Below are positions 10,101-18,592 of a DNA stretch of 64,000 nucleotides, in pieces. Below the pieces are notes generated by a model. The model was given only the letters and a program-made list of their open reading frames with translations, ran no database searches and was not told where the DNA came from. Made by a program: the position numbers and the translations under genes. The DNA is taken from positions 3,388,001 to 3,452,000 of the forward strand of contig NZ_CP047135.1 of assembly GCF_009832905.1 (NCBI RefSeq), read 5' to 3'. The stretch comes from Stenotrophomonas sp. 364. GTDB lineage: Bacteria > Pseudomonadota > Gammaproteobacteria > Xanthomonadales > Xanthomonadaceae. Each line of letters opens with the position of its first letter. Position 1 is the stretch's first letter.

Positions 10101-12334
10101 GTGTTCTGCGCCGTGGTCACATTCGCATTGGTGGCGGTGAGCTGCCTACCGGTGACGGCATCGGTGCTGGTGCTGCTCAGGGTGCCGTCACTCAAACCGG
10201 TGACCTTACGGCCGGCATCGCTCTTGTTGCGAACATCCAGCACGGTCCCGGTGTTGTCACCGCCAAGGCGTACATTACCTGTGGCCGAGGCTTGGCTGAC
10301 CAGCCCGCCCAGCACATTGGCCTTGCCCAGCGCGGTGTCGGCGGTGGTCTTGGCGCCCGCTGCCGCCGTCTGTGCAGCCGTGGCGGTGTTCTGCGCCGTG
10401 GTCACCTTGGTGTTGGTGGCGGTGAGCTGCTTGCCGGTGACGGCATCGGTGCTGGTGCTGCTCAGAGTGCCGTCACTCAAGCCGGTGATCTTACGGCCGG
10501 CATCGCTCTTGTTGCGCACATCCAGCACGGTCCCGGTGTTGTCACCACCGAGGCGCACATTGCCCGTGGCCGAGGCCTGGCTGACCAGGCCGCCCAGCGC
10601 AGTGGCCTTGCCCAGCGCGGTGTCGGCAGTGGTCTTGGCGCTGTTGGCCGAACTCTGGGCCGCATCCGCCGCCGTCTGCGCCTTGGTCACGTTGGCATTG
10701 GTGGCAAACAACTGCTGGCCGGTCACCGCATCGGTGCTGGTGGCACTCAGCGCGCCGTTGCGAATGCCATTGATGTAGCGGGTGGCGTTGTTCTTGTTGG
10801 CAACGCTGACCGCGCTTCCGGTGTTGTCACCGCCCACGCGAACGGTGCCACTGGCCGAGGCCTGACTCAGCAGCCCACCCAGCGCCGTCGCCTTGCCCAG
10901 CGCGCTGTCGGCGGTGGTCCTGGCACCGGTCGCCGCTGTCTGTGCAGCGGTGGCGGTGTTCTGCGCCGTGGTGACATTGGCGTTGGTGGCCGTGAGCTGC
11001 TTGCCGGTGACTGCCTCGGTGCTGGAGGTGTTCAACGTTGCGTCGGCCAGGCCGCTGATGCGGCGGTTGGCATTGGCCTTGTTGCGCACATCCAGCACGG
11101 TGCCGGTGTTCTCGCCCCCCAGGCGTACATTGCCAGTAGCCGAGGCCTGGCTGACCAGGCCGGCCAGGCCATTAGCCTTGGACAGCGCACTGTCGGCGGT
11201 GGTCTTGACGCTGTTGGCCGAGCTCTGGGCCGCATCGGCCGCGCTCTGCGCCTTGGTCACGTTGGCGTTGGTGGCAAACAGCTGCTGGCCCGTCACCGCG
11301 TCGGTACTGGTGGTGCTCAGCGCGCCGTTGCGAATGCCGTTGAGGTAGCGGGTGGCGTTGTTCTTGTTGGCAAAGCTGACCGTGGTACCGGTATTGTCAC
11401 CGCCCACGCGTACGGTGCCACTGGCCGATGCCTGGGTGACCACCCGTGAATTGGCCAGCGCCTGGTCGGCCGTGGTCTTGGCTGTTGTCGCGGTGGCTTT
11501 GGCGGCATTGATGTCATTTTTTGCCACCTGCAACTGGCGGCCATTCACCGCATCAGTACTGCTGCTGCTGATGGTGCCGTCGGCAACATTGACGATCCGC
11601 CGTTTCGTAGAACCGTTGCCCACCGATACGGTGTAGGCCTCGGTGGCCTGCGACCCGCGCCCGAGTGCCACAGAGTTGGCCGCGCTTGAACGCGCTTGGT
11701 ACCCCAGGGCAATGCTGTCGTGGGACGCAGACGCTTCGCCACCGAGTGCAATGGCCCCCGTCCAGCCCTGCGTGCCCGCACGGGAGTCGGCACCGATGGC
11801 GATACCAGAAACGCCCGCCCCGGTTATGACCGTCGCCTTGCTGCCCAGCGCGACCGCGTTTCCGCCATAGGCGTTCGCATCATTGCCAATCGCCGTTGCA
11901 CCAATTCCCGTGGCGTTGGCAAAAGCACCTACGGCGGTGGCATACCCGCCCGCTACACCAGCGCCATAGCCGAAGGCGGAGTTGCGGTCACCATAGGAGG
12001 TGATGCCGTTACCAAACGCAGTCGCATAGTCGCCTTCGAACTTGATGGCATTGCCGGTCAGCAGCACGAAACGCCCATTCCCACTGATCCACTGGTAGTC
12101 ATGCCCCCATGCCCAGGACGGCACGCATCCTTGGCTGGCGGTGTAGCACGAGGCAAGATTGCGCTCCGCATGGGCGGTGCCGGCCGCACCGAACAACATG
12201 AGCAGCGCCGCTGCCGTACTGCGTCGAAGGGGGCGTGTGGAAGCCCCTGACTTACGCTTTGTGGACGCGAGCTCACTGGTGACCACCCAGCACTGCCGGG
12301 CAGTGGACCAAAGACGGCGGTAAATCCTGTTCAT
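7184..12334 (-). CDS. Giant trimeric autotransporter adhesin (YadA/Hia family)
   Basis: 1716 residues. The N-terminus MNRIYRRLWSTARQCWVV is an extended signal peptide region, followed by a hydrophobic core ending TAHA. YadA-type head repeats (AxG..A.A.G.N..A.G) follow, then six neck/stalk blocks of exactly 95 residues. Two further head-plus-neck modules are related to each other (DNLQRRLVHVARG and DSLKRRLTGVANG). A Pro/Thr/Ser-rich linker, a short coiled coil (NEYTDGAIKGVEQRLDKMDK) and the C-terminal YadA anchor that forms the trimeric outer-membrane barrel complete it. Family members mediate adhesion and autoaggregation on the cell surface. AAGGAG before the ATG at 12334 confirms the start. 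Codons in about 8.2-9.6 kb look less GC-rich than the repeats, suggesting mosaic origin. Confidence 0.95.
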   Translation of the reverse strand: MNRIYRRLWSTARQCWVVTSELASTKRKSGASTRPLRRSTAAALLMLFGAAGTAHAERNLASCYTASQGCVPSWAWGHDYQWISGNGRFVLLTGNAIKFEGDYATAFGNGITSYGDRNSAFGYGAGVAGGYATAVGAFANATGIGATAIGNDANAYGGNAVALGSKATVITGAGVSGIAIGADSRAGTQGWTGAIALGGEASASHDSIALGYQARSSAANSVALGRGSQATEAYTVSVGNGSTKRRIVNVADGTISSSSTDAVNGRQLQVAKNDINAAKATATTAKTTADQALANSRVVTQASASGTVRVGGDNTGTTVSFANKNNATRYLNGIRNGALSTTSTDAVTGQQLFATNANVTKAQSAADAAQSSANSVKTTADSALSKANGLAGLVSQASATGNVRLGGENTGTVLDVRNKANANRRISGLADATLNTSSTEAVTGKQLTATNANVTTAQNTATAAQTAATGARTTADSALGKATALGGLLSQASASGTVRVGGDNTGSAVSVANKNNATRYINGIRNGALSATSTDAVTGQQLFATNANVTKAQTAADAAQSSANSAKTTADTALGKATALGGLVSQASATGNVRLGGDNTGTVLDVRNKSDAGRKITGLSDGTLSSTSTDAVTGKQLTATNTKVTTAQNTATAAQTAAAGAKTTADTALGKANVLGGLVSQASATGNVRLGGDNTGTVLDVRNKSDAGRKVTGLSDGTLSSTSTDAVTGRQLTATNANVTTAQNTATAAQTAAAGAKTTADTALGKANVLGGLVSQASATGNVRLGAENTGTVVDVANKDGAKRRVNNVANGVVSSTSTDVVTGQQLHATNQAVSTQGQSLVLHGQQLATHTQSLAAQDQRVSTNRTDIEQLRSDVDNFDPDLDGVVKFSADRHLVDMDGARVSGVSAGDINSAGSTDAVNGGQLFATNERMLALEGAGKFLSVGAGGDQDPASAGRFSVAIGDSAEASVGGEGGVAVGGYAVARGTNSVAIGRAASVRAGASGAFALGVRSLVESEGGLAVGAESRIMSGAVDSVAMGSHSVASERHTVSFGHDNLQRRLVHVARGMAATDAATVAQLSESLSGLGGGASVDGVGSIIGPVYNVQGGAQNNVGDALSALDGAVIRSGRSVESIESQLRSTFQQSPFAREDGIGQLNLAGAQGMLLSNLADGRIAAGSRDAVTGNQLYATEQKIERNRRDLDAIQRDWSSEQRNLLTTTGDGNPIDFGGARLTGVADARLSADSSDVVRGSQLYSTNLRLNSIEEMSSNFAFGWMPEDWQYPAEAGPAAVAIGKNARASLGSEGGVAVGAWATAQGKNSVALGRASYVHEQAEDGFAVGGRTQVAARGGIALGAGSEVRSNAINSVAIGWQSIANDANTVSFGNDSLKRRLTGVANGRNANDAATIGQLRGALSTLGSNIDANGNVTTPGFNLQGQHHTTVNDALTTLDAAVVTTDSRVDRVETHLRSVFQETPSTRSDGAAQLTLAGANGMVISNVANGLIAAGSREAVNGGQLHAVQQQLNGRMDGLEQRVDGPPQARAMATASADAGAPTPTPTSSESAAATPPAANEGDKAVAGSGSAPSSPPTPQPKSKKDDAPAPTPQVDTAELEKMLARANEYTDGAIKGVEQRLDKMDKRFNRMAAMSSAQTAMAMNTAGLATYNRLGAGVGYSDGESAMAVGYQRVLNEKGSATFSLNGAFTNSGEQSVGLGVGIGW
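9890..11530 (-). repeat. 285-bp in-frame tandem repeats inside the adhesin gene
   Basis: The landmark encoding SQAS (plus-strand GAGGC or close variant) recurs at 10002, 10287, 10572, 10857, 11142 and 11427, always exactly 285 bp (95 codons) apart. Two alternating subtypes are visible: one with NVTTAQNTATAAQTAA and one with NVTKAQ(S/T)AADAAQSSA. The repeats encode neck/stalk units, so unit gain or loss would change stalk length without shifting the frame. Confidence 0.9.
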
Positions 12335-12368
12335 GAAAACTCCTTAACAAGGGAAACGAAGAAGAAGT

Positions 12369-12398
12369 GCCGTCGCGGCGCCACTGCGCCACGACGGC
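12369..12398 (-). terminator. Hairpin ending the fimbrial operon
   Basis: GCCGTCG.GGCGC pairs with GCGCC.CGACGGC around a 4-base loop, just after the chaperone stop. On the minus strand it is followed by the pyrimidine-rich ACUUCUUCUUCGUUUCC, so weak intrinsic termination is plausible before the adhesin gene. Confidence 0.55.
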
Positions 12399-12407
12399 CT
12401 GTGGGGT

Positions 12408-13106
12408 TCAGGGAGCCAACGTCTGCACATGCTCGCGATAGCCATCGCGGGTCAGTCGGTAGCGCAGCTGCAGCGTGTGACCGGGCGTGGTGGCAAAAGG
12501 CAGCTCCAACGCGCTGCCCGGATACAGGCTGCGCGAGACGTCATGCGCGGTGCAGCGCGGCCCATCGCAGTCGGCGATGCTGGTGATGCCCACGCGCACC
12601 GTGCCGGTGTTGCGCAGGCGGTTCCCTTCCACCTGCAGCCGCATCGTGGCCTCGGCCGGCAGCACGTTGACCAGGGCGCCCCACACGAGGCTGACGCCGA
12701 CGTTGGCCTGGGCACGGTCGCCCTCGCCGCCACGTTCCGTGCTATCGGGGCCGCGAACACCCTCGAAGTACACGCGATAGGCGGTTTCCTTTTCGACCGG
12801 CTGCAGCGGAATCACCCGGATCAGGCGATTTCCACCACCGGCCAGTGCGAACTTGCCTGGCGTTACCGCAATGGCGGCATCGCCCGGCTCCACCTCCACT
12901 TCCTGCTCGTTTTCACCGGCGGGATCGACGATGCGCTTGATCGATACCTGCACGTACTGGGGCTGGGTGGATTGAGAGTAGATGCGGATCTGCGCGCCCT
13001 TCTTCGCGTCCACCGAGGTACGCATGGGGTGCACGGTGAGATTGGCGTGGGCCTGCGCCGCCAACAGCAAGGACAGCGGAAGCAGATAGCGAACGAAGCA
13101 CTTCAT
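12408..13106 (-). CDS. Periplasmic fimbrial chaperone, alpha-fimbrial (CS1/CFA-I) type
   Basis: 232 residues with a signal peptide (MKCFVRYLLPLSLLLAAQAHA) and an immunoglobulin-like chaperone fold: LTVHPMRTSVDAKKGAQIRIYS, then NRLIRVIPLQPVEKETAYRVYF, the family's subunit-binding strand region. The product would hold pilin subunits by donor-strand complementation and deliver them to the usher. I chose the ATG at 13106 (GGAG 6 bases upstream) over an in-frame ATG at 13118 because the signal peptide then starts normally. It is the last gene of the operon, 17 bp after the tip-adhesin frame. Two Cys in TSIADCDGPRC may form a disulphide. Confidence 0.9.
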   Translation of the reverse strand: MKCFVRYLLPLSLLLAAQAHANLTVHPMRTSVDAKKGAQIRIYSQSTQPQYVQVSIKRIVDPAGENEQEVEVEPGDAAIAVTPGKFALAGGGNRLIRVIPLQPVEKETAYRVYFEGVRGPDSTERGGEGDRAQANVGVSLVWGALVNVLPAEATMRLQVEGNRLRNTGTVRVGITSIADCDGPRCTAHDVSRSLYPGSALELPFATTPGHTLQLRYRLTRDGYREHVQTLAP

Positions 13107-13123
13107 CGGGGACTCCATGTAAG

Positions 13124-14254
13124 TCAGGGCGTGGCCGTGGGAACGCGCAGTTCCACGTTGAGATCGCCGCTGTAATAGCCAGGGCGCTTGGTACTGACCG
13201 ACATGCGGGGGGTATCCAGCGTGATCGGCGTGGGCACGCAGAACACCGGTTGCGTCATGCCTGGCAGCATCACCAGGCGCAGCTTTGCGGTGTCGATGCC
13301 GTGCAGCAGTTGCTCCACGCCATTACGCAGGGGAATGGTGGTGCCGCTGTGGTCCAGGGTGACCGTGTAGTCCACGCGCTGGGTGGCATCACTGCCGCCA
13401 TCGGTGTGCCAGACCGAGTAACCGGAAGGTCCCGGCGGTCTTGCGCCACTGTCGCGCACGGTGATGCCCAGGTACTGGCTCTGTGACCCCAGCCCGTCGT
13501 ACAGGCACATGTCCACCTTGGTGCTGCCGCCGACGGTCTGTGCGATCGGGTCGTACTGCAGGTTCAGGCCGACATGCGGTGTGACCTGGTCGAAGAGCGG
13601 GAAGTAGATGGAGACCGCGTTGTGGTCGGTGATGGTGAAGTCGAAAGTAAAGGTATGTGTTGCAAGCTGTTGATGAGCCGGCCTGCGCAACGCGAGCAGT
13701 AGTCGGGCCTTCTACCGGCCTGCAACGAGCTTATTCAGCTCTGATGCGGGTATTCGGAATTCCGCCCCTGTCCCCGCCGGCATCAAGAAATTGCACTCTG
13801 GTGCACTCGAAGACCACAACGGCCTAGGAGTTGCTGCCCAGTAGTCGGATTCGCACGCTGCAGTTGCAGCAATGCGAAAAAGATCGCCGTGCACCTCGAC
13901 ATCCGTTGTCATGCCGCCCCGTGATTCAGTGAATCGAAGAGCGATAACACTGCTGTTCCCCGACGGGAGTTCGCCGGTGTCAGTTTCAGGACATCTTCCG
14001 AGCGCGGAATCGGACTTTGAGAAGCACGTTATGAATAGCTGACCATATGACATGCTCAGCGCCCTCTCATATGCAATTATTGTTCGCCGAGGTAGCAGCT
14101 CGATGTCACCTGGCGTCGCAGAGCGATCCCACGACATGTTGTAGTCTTGAGTTATGTCGATGGGATCTTGGTCCAGCGGCCGCTGCGCCTTCGCATGCGG
14201 CGCAAGCAACACCAACACGCATACAAGCACCACCCACCTCGGCAACCGCTTCAC
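13124..14254 (-). pseudogene. Fimbrial tip adhesin (CblD/CooD family) interrupted by an in-frame amber codon
   Basis: Read from the GTG at 14252-14254 (GGAGG 8 bases upstream, GTGA overlap with the usher stop), the frame gives a signal peptide (MKRLPRWVVLVCVLVLLAPHAKA) and an N-terminal adhesin domain up to LVAGR. It then meets TAG at 13712-13714. The same frame continues without another stop for about 195 residues (KARLLL..., FTFDFTITDHNAVSIYFPLF, CLYDGLGSQSQYLG), which is the pilin-like C-terminal domain of CooD/CblD-type minor pilins. With the TAG read through, the product is about 376 residues, close to the family's roughly 360. The break falls in the inter-domain linker where a Trp is likely (GxWKAxL), so TGG to TAG is the simplest explanation. 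Suppression or a sequencing error is possible. Confidence 0.85.
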
Positions 14255-16974
14255 TTCCCACCTCCCGCGGCCGCGGCCTGCGGCGTAGCCGCAATCAACG
14301 CCTGCTCCTGCAGCAGTCGCGTCACCCGGGCCTGATGGCGGATGTCGGCGGGCAACTGCGCCACGGCCAGCGGTTCGCATTGCACCGCGCCTACCAGCAT
14401 CACCACGCTGCGGCGTTCGCGCACCTGCAGCGGGCAGTGCAGCAGCCGGTCGTCCTGCAGCAGGTACAGGGTTGTTTCGCGTCGCGGGAAGTCGGCCACG
14501 AAGCCTCCATTGCTGCCGGTGCCCGGCACCGGTGCGTTGAGAATCCGGGCACCGCGCAGCGGTGCACCGGCGATATCGCGCGCGTTGCCGATGAAGGTGT
14601 AGGTCACCTCGATCGGCACGGGCATGCGTACCAGGCGGCCTGGCGAGAGGAACAGCGGGCGCGCACCGCCTACACCGGTCACGCGCACCGCCGCAATGCT
14701 GTCCAGAGCGCTGGCGTCCTGTACCTCGGCGCGGTGCGACTGGTAGGCAGAAATCGGCAGCAGGCGGCGTTCGCCCAGCCGCAGGCGCTGCCGGCGCAGG
14801 CCGCCGACCTGCAGTTCGGCGGCCACCCCGGTCAGGTCCAGGTCGTCGGTGCCATCGACCTGCACCGCCAGCCCGGCATCAGCACCGATGCCCGCGCCCC
14901 AATACAGCCCCCGCGTGCCGAATGCGAGGCCCGAGTTGTGCGTGGCGCTGTACGCCATTTCCCCGCCGCTGCGGTCCTGGTAGCGCGACAGCGTGACGCC
15001 GGTCTGGCCAATGCGGTTCTGCAGTTGGCCGCTCACCGTCGCGCTGTAGCGTTCGTTGTTGTTGCCACGCAGTTCGGCCGCAACCTCGCGGTACTGGTCC
15101 TCGTACTCCTGGCGCAGGGTCTGCCCAGCGCTGTAGTTGATCTCCGGCCGCGCGTGCTGGGGCTGGCGCACGTCCACGCCGTAGCGCCGCTGCGAGGTGC
15201 CGCGGTCGCCGCGCTGCAGGCGGTTGAGGCTGACGTTGAAATAGATGCCGCGGTCGCGCCCATCGCGCAGGCCGCCGCCGCTGGTCTGCTGCCACACGCC
15301 GATACGGCTGGACACACTGAACTCGCCCCAGCGCTGGCTGCGGCTGTAGCTGGCCTGCCAGGTGCGGCTGAGCTGGGGCACGCGCGTGGGTTGTGGAATC
15401 CACGGCGGCAACAGCGGGTCGAGCCCGGCCAGCGGATCCTCCCCCAGCCCCGGCTGCACGGTGCCTGCGCGCCAGGTCTGGCGGCGCGTATAGGCCACGT
15501 AGGCATTGCCGCCGGCCACCGGCAGCGCCATCGAGGCGCTGAGCGAGTCGGCACAGCCAAGCCGGTCGCGCGCATCGTCCTCGAACTGGCAGGCACGGCC
15601 GCGCATGCGCTGGTGGTACACATTCCACGAGGCGCGGCGGCGGTAGGACAGCTGGTGCTGCTGGCCCCGGCTGCCATCGCTGCCGTGCATGCCGCTGAAG
15701 GTGGCGCGCACGTCCTGGGTGGCAAATACGTGGCGCAGATCCACCCGCAATTCGCCATAGCTGAAACCACCCAGGTCGGCGAGGCCAGCGGTTACCGCCA
15801 CGTTGCGCGACACCGGCACGCGCACGCCACCCATCGCCGCCCGCTCGTCATCGAAGCGGTCGCTGCGGCGCTCGTTGCGGCGCCCGCCCTGCAGGAACCA
15901 CTGCACACTGCTGTCGGTCCAGTCGCCGCCCTTGTCGAACGGCGCGTCCTCGCTGCGCACCAGCACGCCGTCTTCATAGATGCGCAGGGTGATGGTGTAG
16001 TTGCCCAGCGGAAACCGGCGCGTGTCGAGCTGGTTGACGCCGGCCTGCAGGTAGAAGGTCTGCAGCAGGCGTTCGCCATCAAAGGCATCCACCCGCGCAT
16101 CGCGCGCCAGCAGCACGGTGAGCGGCGTGGCCTGAACGGCCGCAGCGGAATCCACGTAGGCCTGCGTGGTGCCCACGCGCAGGCCCTCGAAGCGGTCCAT
16201 CGGCAGCATGCTGAAGCTGAAGGTGCCGCCCTGCGGGCTGCTCAGGTTGCGGCGGTCCATGCGCCCGGCCTGCAGGTAGTGCTGCTGCCCCAGGTCGTGT
16301 CGGTAGTAGGCGTTGTCCAGCTGGAACGCGCGGTGCGCGCGGCCGGCCTGGTAACGCTGTTGGCTGAAGGTCCAGTCGGCGGCCAGGTGCCCGCGCTGTA
16401 ATACGCCCAGGGCCCCCATGCCCTGCGCGGCCAGCGACTGGTAGCCACGGCCACCGCTGACATTGAGGGTGTGCTGGTGCAGGAAGGCATTCTCGGCATT
16501 GGCGTCGACCTGGTGGTAACGCTCGACGGCCGGCTCGCCGGCGATCCATTGGCGGGCGATGAACAGGCGCACCGCGCCCTCGCCCTCGTCATACAGCGCG
16601 CGCACGGCAGTAGGCTCCTCGGGGGGATCGATGTAACCGCAGCCGGCGCTGGCGCCACCGTAGCGGCAGGCCAGGTGGCTGTTGCGCGGCAACGGCTGTG
16701 ACAACGCAGGCAGCAGCGCCGCCTGCGCTTCGGCTGACAGTTGCAGCGCCTGCAGCGCTTCAGCCGGCGCTTCCAGCTGCACGTGTTCCAGGGTCACGCG
16801 CACCGGCACCAGCCCGGTGGAGCGACCGAACAGGCGTACCTCGAGTTGTTCGGTCTGGCCTTCGACCAGATCCTCGAAGCCGACGGGAACGCCGCGCGCC
16901 GCGACCAGGGGCGTGGCCAACGACAGGGCGAGCGCGACCGCCAGCCGGGTGACGGCGGGTGCGGGAGCTTTCAT
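14251..16974 (-). CDS. Outer-membrane fimbrial usher, alpha-fimbrial (CblC/CooC/TcfC) type
   Basis: 907 residues with a signal peptide (LAVALALSLATPLVAARG), then an N-terminal region typical of CS1-class ushers (PVGFEDLVEGQTEQLEVRLFG), a long beta-barrel region rich in alternating aromatic strands, and C-terminal E-set-like domains ending in AGGGK. Ushers of this class form the outer-membrane channel through which chaperone-bound pilins are added to the fimbria. The stop overlaps the start of the tip-adhesin frame by 4 bp (GTGA), and the pilin gene lies 51 bp upstream. A CRYGG...CGYIDPP cysteine pair sits near residues 100-115. No in-frame defect was seen. Confidence 0.93.
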   Translation of the reverse strand: MKAPAPAVTRLAVALALSLATPLVAARGVPVGFEDLVEGQTEQLEVRLFGRSTGLVPVRVTLEHVQLEAPAEALQALQLSAEAQAALLPALSQPLPRNSHLACRYGGASAGCGYIDPPEEPTAVRALYDEGEGAVRLFIARQWIAGEPAVERYHQVDANAENAFLHQHTLNVSGGRGYQSLAAQGMGALGVLQRGHLAADWTFSQQRYQAGRAHRAFQLDNAYYRHDLGQQHYLQAGRMDRRNLSSPQGGTFSFSMLPMDRFEGLRVGTTQAYVDSAAAVQATPLTVLLARDARVDAFDGERLLQTFYLQAGVNQLDTRRFPLGNYTITLRIYEDGVLVRSEDAPFDKGGDWTDSSVQWFLQGGRRNERRSDRFDDERAAMGGVRVPVSRNVAVTAGLADLGGFSYGELRVDLRHVFATQDVRATFSGMHGSDGSRGQQHQLSYRRRASWNVYHQRMRGRACQFEDDARDRLGCADSLSASMALPVAGGNAYVAYTRRQTWRAGTVQPGLGEDPLAGLDPLLPPWIPQPTRVPQLSRTWQASYSRSQRWGEFSVSSRIGVWQQTSGGGLRDGRDRGIYFNVSLNRLQRGDRGTSQRRYGVDVRQPQHARPEINYSAGQTLRQEYEDQYREVAAELRGNNNERYSATVSGQLQNRIGQTGVTLSRYQDRSGGEMAYSATHNSGLAFGTRGLYWGAGIGADAGLAVQVDGTDDLDLTGVAAELQVGGLRRQRLRLGERRLLPISAYQSHRAEVQDASALDSIAAVRVTGVGGARPLFLSPGRLVRMPVPIEVTYTFIGNARDIAGAPLRGARILNAPVPGTGSNGGFVADFPRRETTLYLLQDDRLLHCPLQVRERRSVVMLVGAVQCEPLAVAQLPADIRHQARVTRLLQEQALIAATPQAAAAGGGK

Positions 16975-17025
16975 GGCGGTGTGACCGGAAGCGGCCGGCC
17001 CGGCAAGCGGGCCGGCGCGGGCGCC

Positions 17026-17529
17026 TTACGGGCTGGTGGTCTTCTGCTGCATGGCGATGGTGACGATGCCCTCGTAGGTGCCGCCCTTGGCGATCGGCGC
17101 CTGCTTGGTCTGCGCGATACGCAGCGGCATCGGGATCGATGCGCCCGGCAGCGCGCCGTCGAACAGGTCGGAGGCGGCGAAGTCCTGCGCGGCCACGGTC
17201 AGCGCCTTGCCGTTGAGGCTGACGGTCAGCGGCACCGGGGCGCCACTGCCATCGGTGTTGAGCAGCTGCGGTGCGCTGCCGACACGCACTTCGATGTCCT
17301 TGTCTTCATCGTTGGAGTAGATGCGCACCTGCTGCGACCACGGCACCAGGCCGCTGACCGGGTTGTGCACCATGGGGACGACCGAATCCAGCGCGGTGCC
17401 ATCGGCCTTGAGCAGGGCCAGAGTCGGGTCGACGTTGGCCCAGACCTTGATGTCGGCGTCGAAGGCATTGGCGGACAACGAAACGGCAGCCAGCGCCGAA
17501 GCGAGCACGGCCTTCTTGAGAATGGACAT
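17026..17529 (-). CDS. Major fimbrial subunit, CS1/CFA-I (alpha) type pilin
   Basis: 167 residues with a signal peptide ending LSANA, mature start FDADIKVWANVDPTLALLKADG. The ADIxVxAxVDPTLxL pattern at the mature N-terminus is the donor strand of CS1/CblA-type pilins. The rest alternates strands (GLVPWSQQVRIYSND, YEGIVTIAMQQ), and there are no cysteines in the mature protein, as expected for this class and unlike type 1 pilins. AGAGAG lies before the ATG. As first gene of the pilin-usher-tip-chaperone operon it would be the most expressed. The 206-bp upstream gap must hold the operon promoter. Confidence 0.92.
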   Translation of the reverse strand: MSILKKAVLASALAAVSLSANAFDADIKVWANVDPTLALLKADGTALDSVVPMVHNPVSGLVPWSQQVRIYSNDEDKDIEVRVGSAPQLLNTDGSGAPVPLTVSLNGKALTVAAQDFAASDLFDGALPGASIPMPLRIAQTKQAPIAKGGTYEGIVTIAMQQKTTSP

Positions 17530-17735
17530 GGGGTTCTCTCTCTTTTTTGGGGAAGAATGCTTTCGCAGAAAGCACTGCCAGCACCCGCGTGGGGATCAGT
17601 GGCAGCCCGGTCAGGTTAGTCAGCGCACCGTGATATACCCATTCAACCATTCCTAAAAAACAGAGAGCGTGATTCGATTCGCGACCGCCCTCACAGAGTG
17701 CAACGGCTGCAGGCTTTACGAACCGTGAGCTGGCA

Positions 17736-18506
17736 TCAGAGTGCGGCGGGCGGATGTCCGCAGAGGAATGCCTCCATCGAGGCCACCAGTGCCAGCGGCG
17801 TTTCATTCATCGGGTAGTGGCCCGCATTGCCCATCACCTCCAGCGTGGCCTGCCGGTACCGGCGCAGGTACGTGCGTTCCACCAGGGCTCGGTTGAAGGT
17901 TGGATCGTGCGCGCCTACCACCACGTGCAGCGCATGCGTGCCGATGATCTCTTCGCTGAAGTCCGTGTCTGCCCAAGCCGGCAGATATGCGGTGAATGCC
18001 CCGGCACACGAATGGGTTACCGAATAGCGCGCCTTCCAGTCGATCCAGGCAGCCGGCAGGCGGTGGCCGGTGCTGCGGTCGATGATGCAGCGCCGCGTGG
18101 CAGTGCAGCCGGCGGCGTGCTCCAACAGTTGCCGCGTACTTGCATCGTAGGCAATGCCACCACAAGGCACCGGCGCGATCGCCACCAGCGCGCACACGCG
18201 CTCGGGCGCACGCACGGCAATCCGCTCGATCGCCATGCCCCCCATCGAGTGCCCTGCCAGACTGAAACGCGCGTACCCCAGGTGATCCATCAAGGCCAAT
18301 GCATCGGTGGCGATCTCATCAATGGTGTAAGTGCCACGTACATCGCGCATGCCGCCATACCCGCGGTAGTCCATGAACACGTAGGTGAACATCTCGCCCG
18401 ACAACCACGGCTCGATCGGTGCAAAGGCATGGGCATCGCCGAACCAGCCGTGCAGGACCAGGACGGGATGGGGACCGGTTCCCACGCGATGGAAGGTGTT
18501 GGGCAT
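17736..18506 (-). CDS. Alpha/beta-fold hydrolase
   Basis: 256 residues, cytoplasmic (no signal peptide). The HGWFGDAHAF oxyanion-hole segment, the nucleophile elbow GHS87MGG, D201 in VVGAHDPTF and H230 in GNAGHYP form a standard Ser-Asp-His triad. The lid is short (about 115-175). The substrate cannot be deduced; the family covers esterases, haloperoxidase-like enzymes and C-C hydrolases. It is divergent from an AraC-family regulator 86 bp away, which is the likeliest controller. Confidence 0.9.
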   Translation of the reverse strand: MPNTFHRVGTGPHPVLVLHGWFGDAHAFAPIEPWLSGEMFTYVFMDYRGYGGMRDVRGTYTIDEIATDALALMDHLGYARFSLAGHSMGGMAIERIAVRAPERVCALVAIAPVPCGGIAYDASTRQLLEHAAGCTATRRCIIDRSTGHRLPAAWIDWKARYSVTHSCAGAFTAYLPAWADTDFSEEIIGTHALHVVVGAHDPTFNRALVERTYLRRYRQATLEVMGNAGHYPMNETPLALVASMEAFLCGHPPAAL

Positions 18507-18592
18507 GGCATGGCCTGGTGAGCTTGATTGGGACCCTGAGCGTAGCCATGCCGGTGCGGGCCCGCCTTCGACAACAGGTCAATGACGATAGA

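Noticed and set aside
9653..11449. 598-codon plus-strand frame with repeated Gly/Ala/His-rich motifs
   Set aside because: The repetitiveness is inherited from the adhesin repeats on the other strand; no start signal or domain.
14047..16401. 784-codon open frame on the plus strand opposite the usher
   Set aside because: Low-complexity Ala/Gly/His/Arg translation with no family motif; antisense shadow of a well-supported usher.
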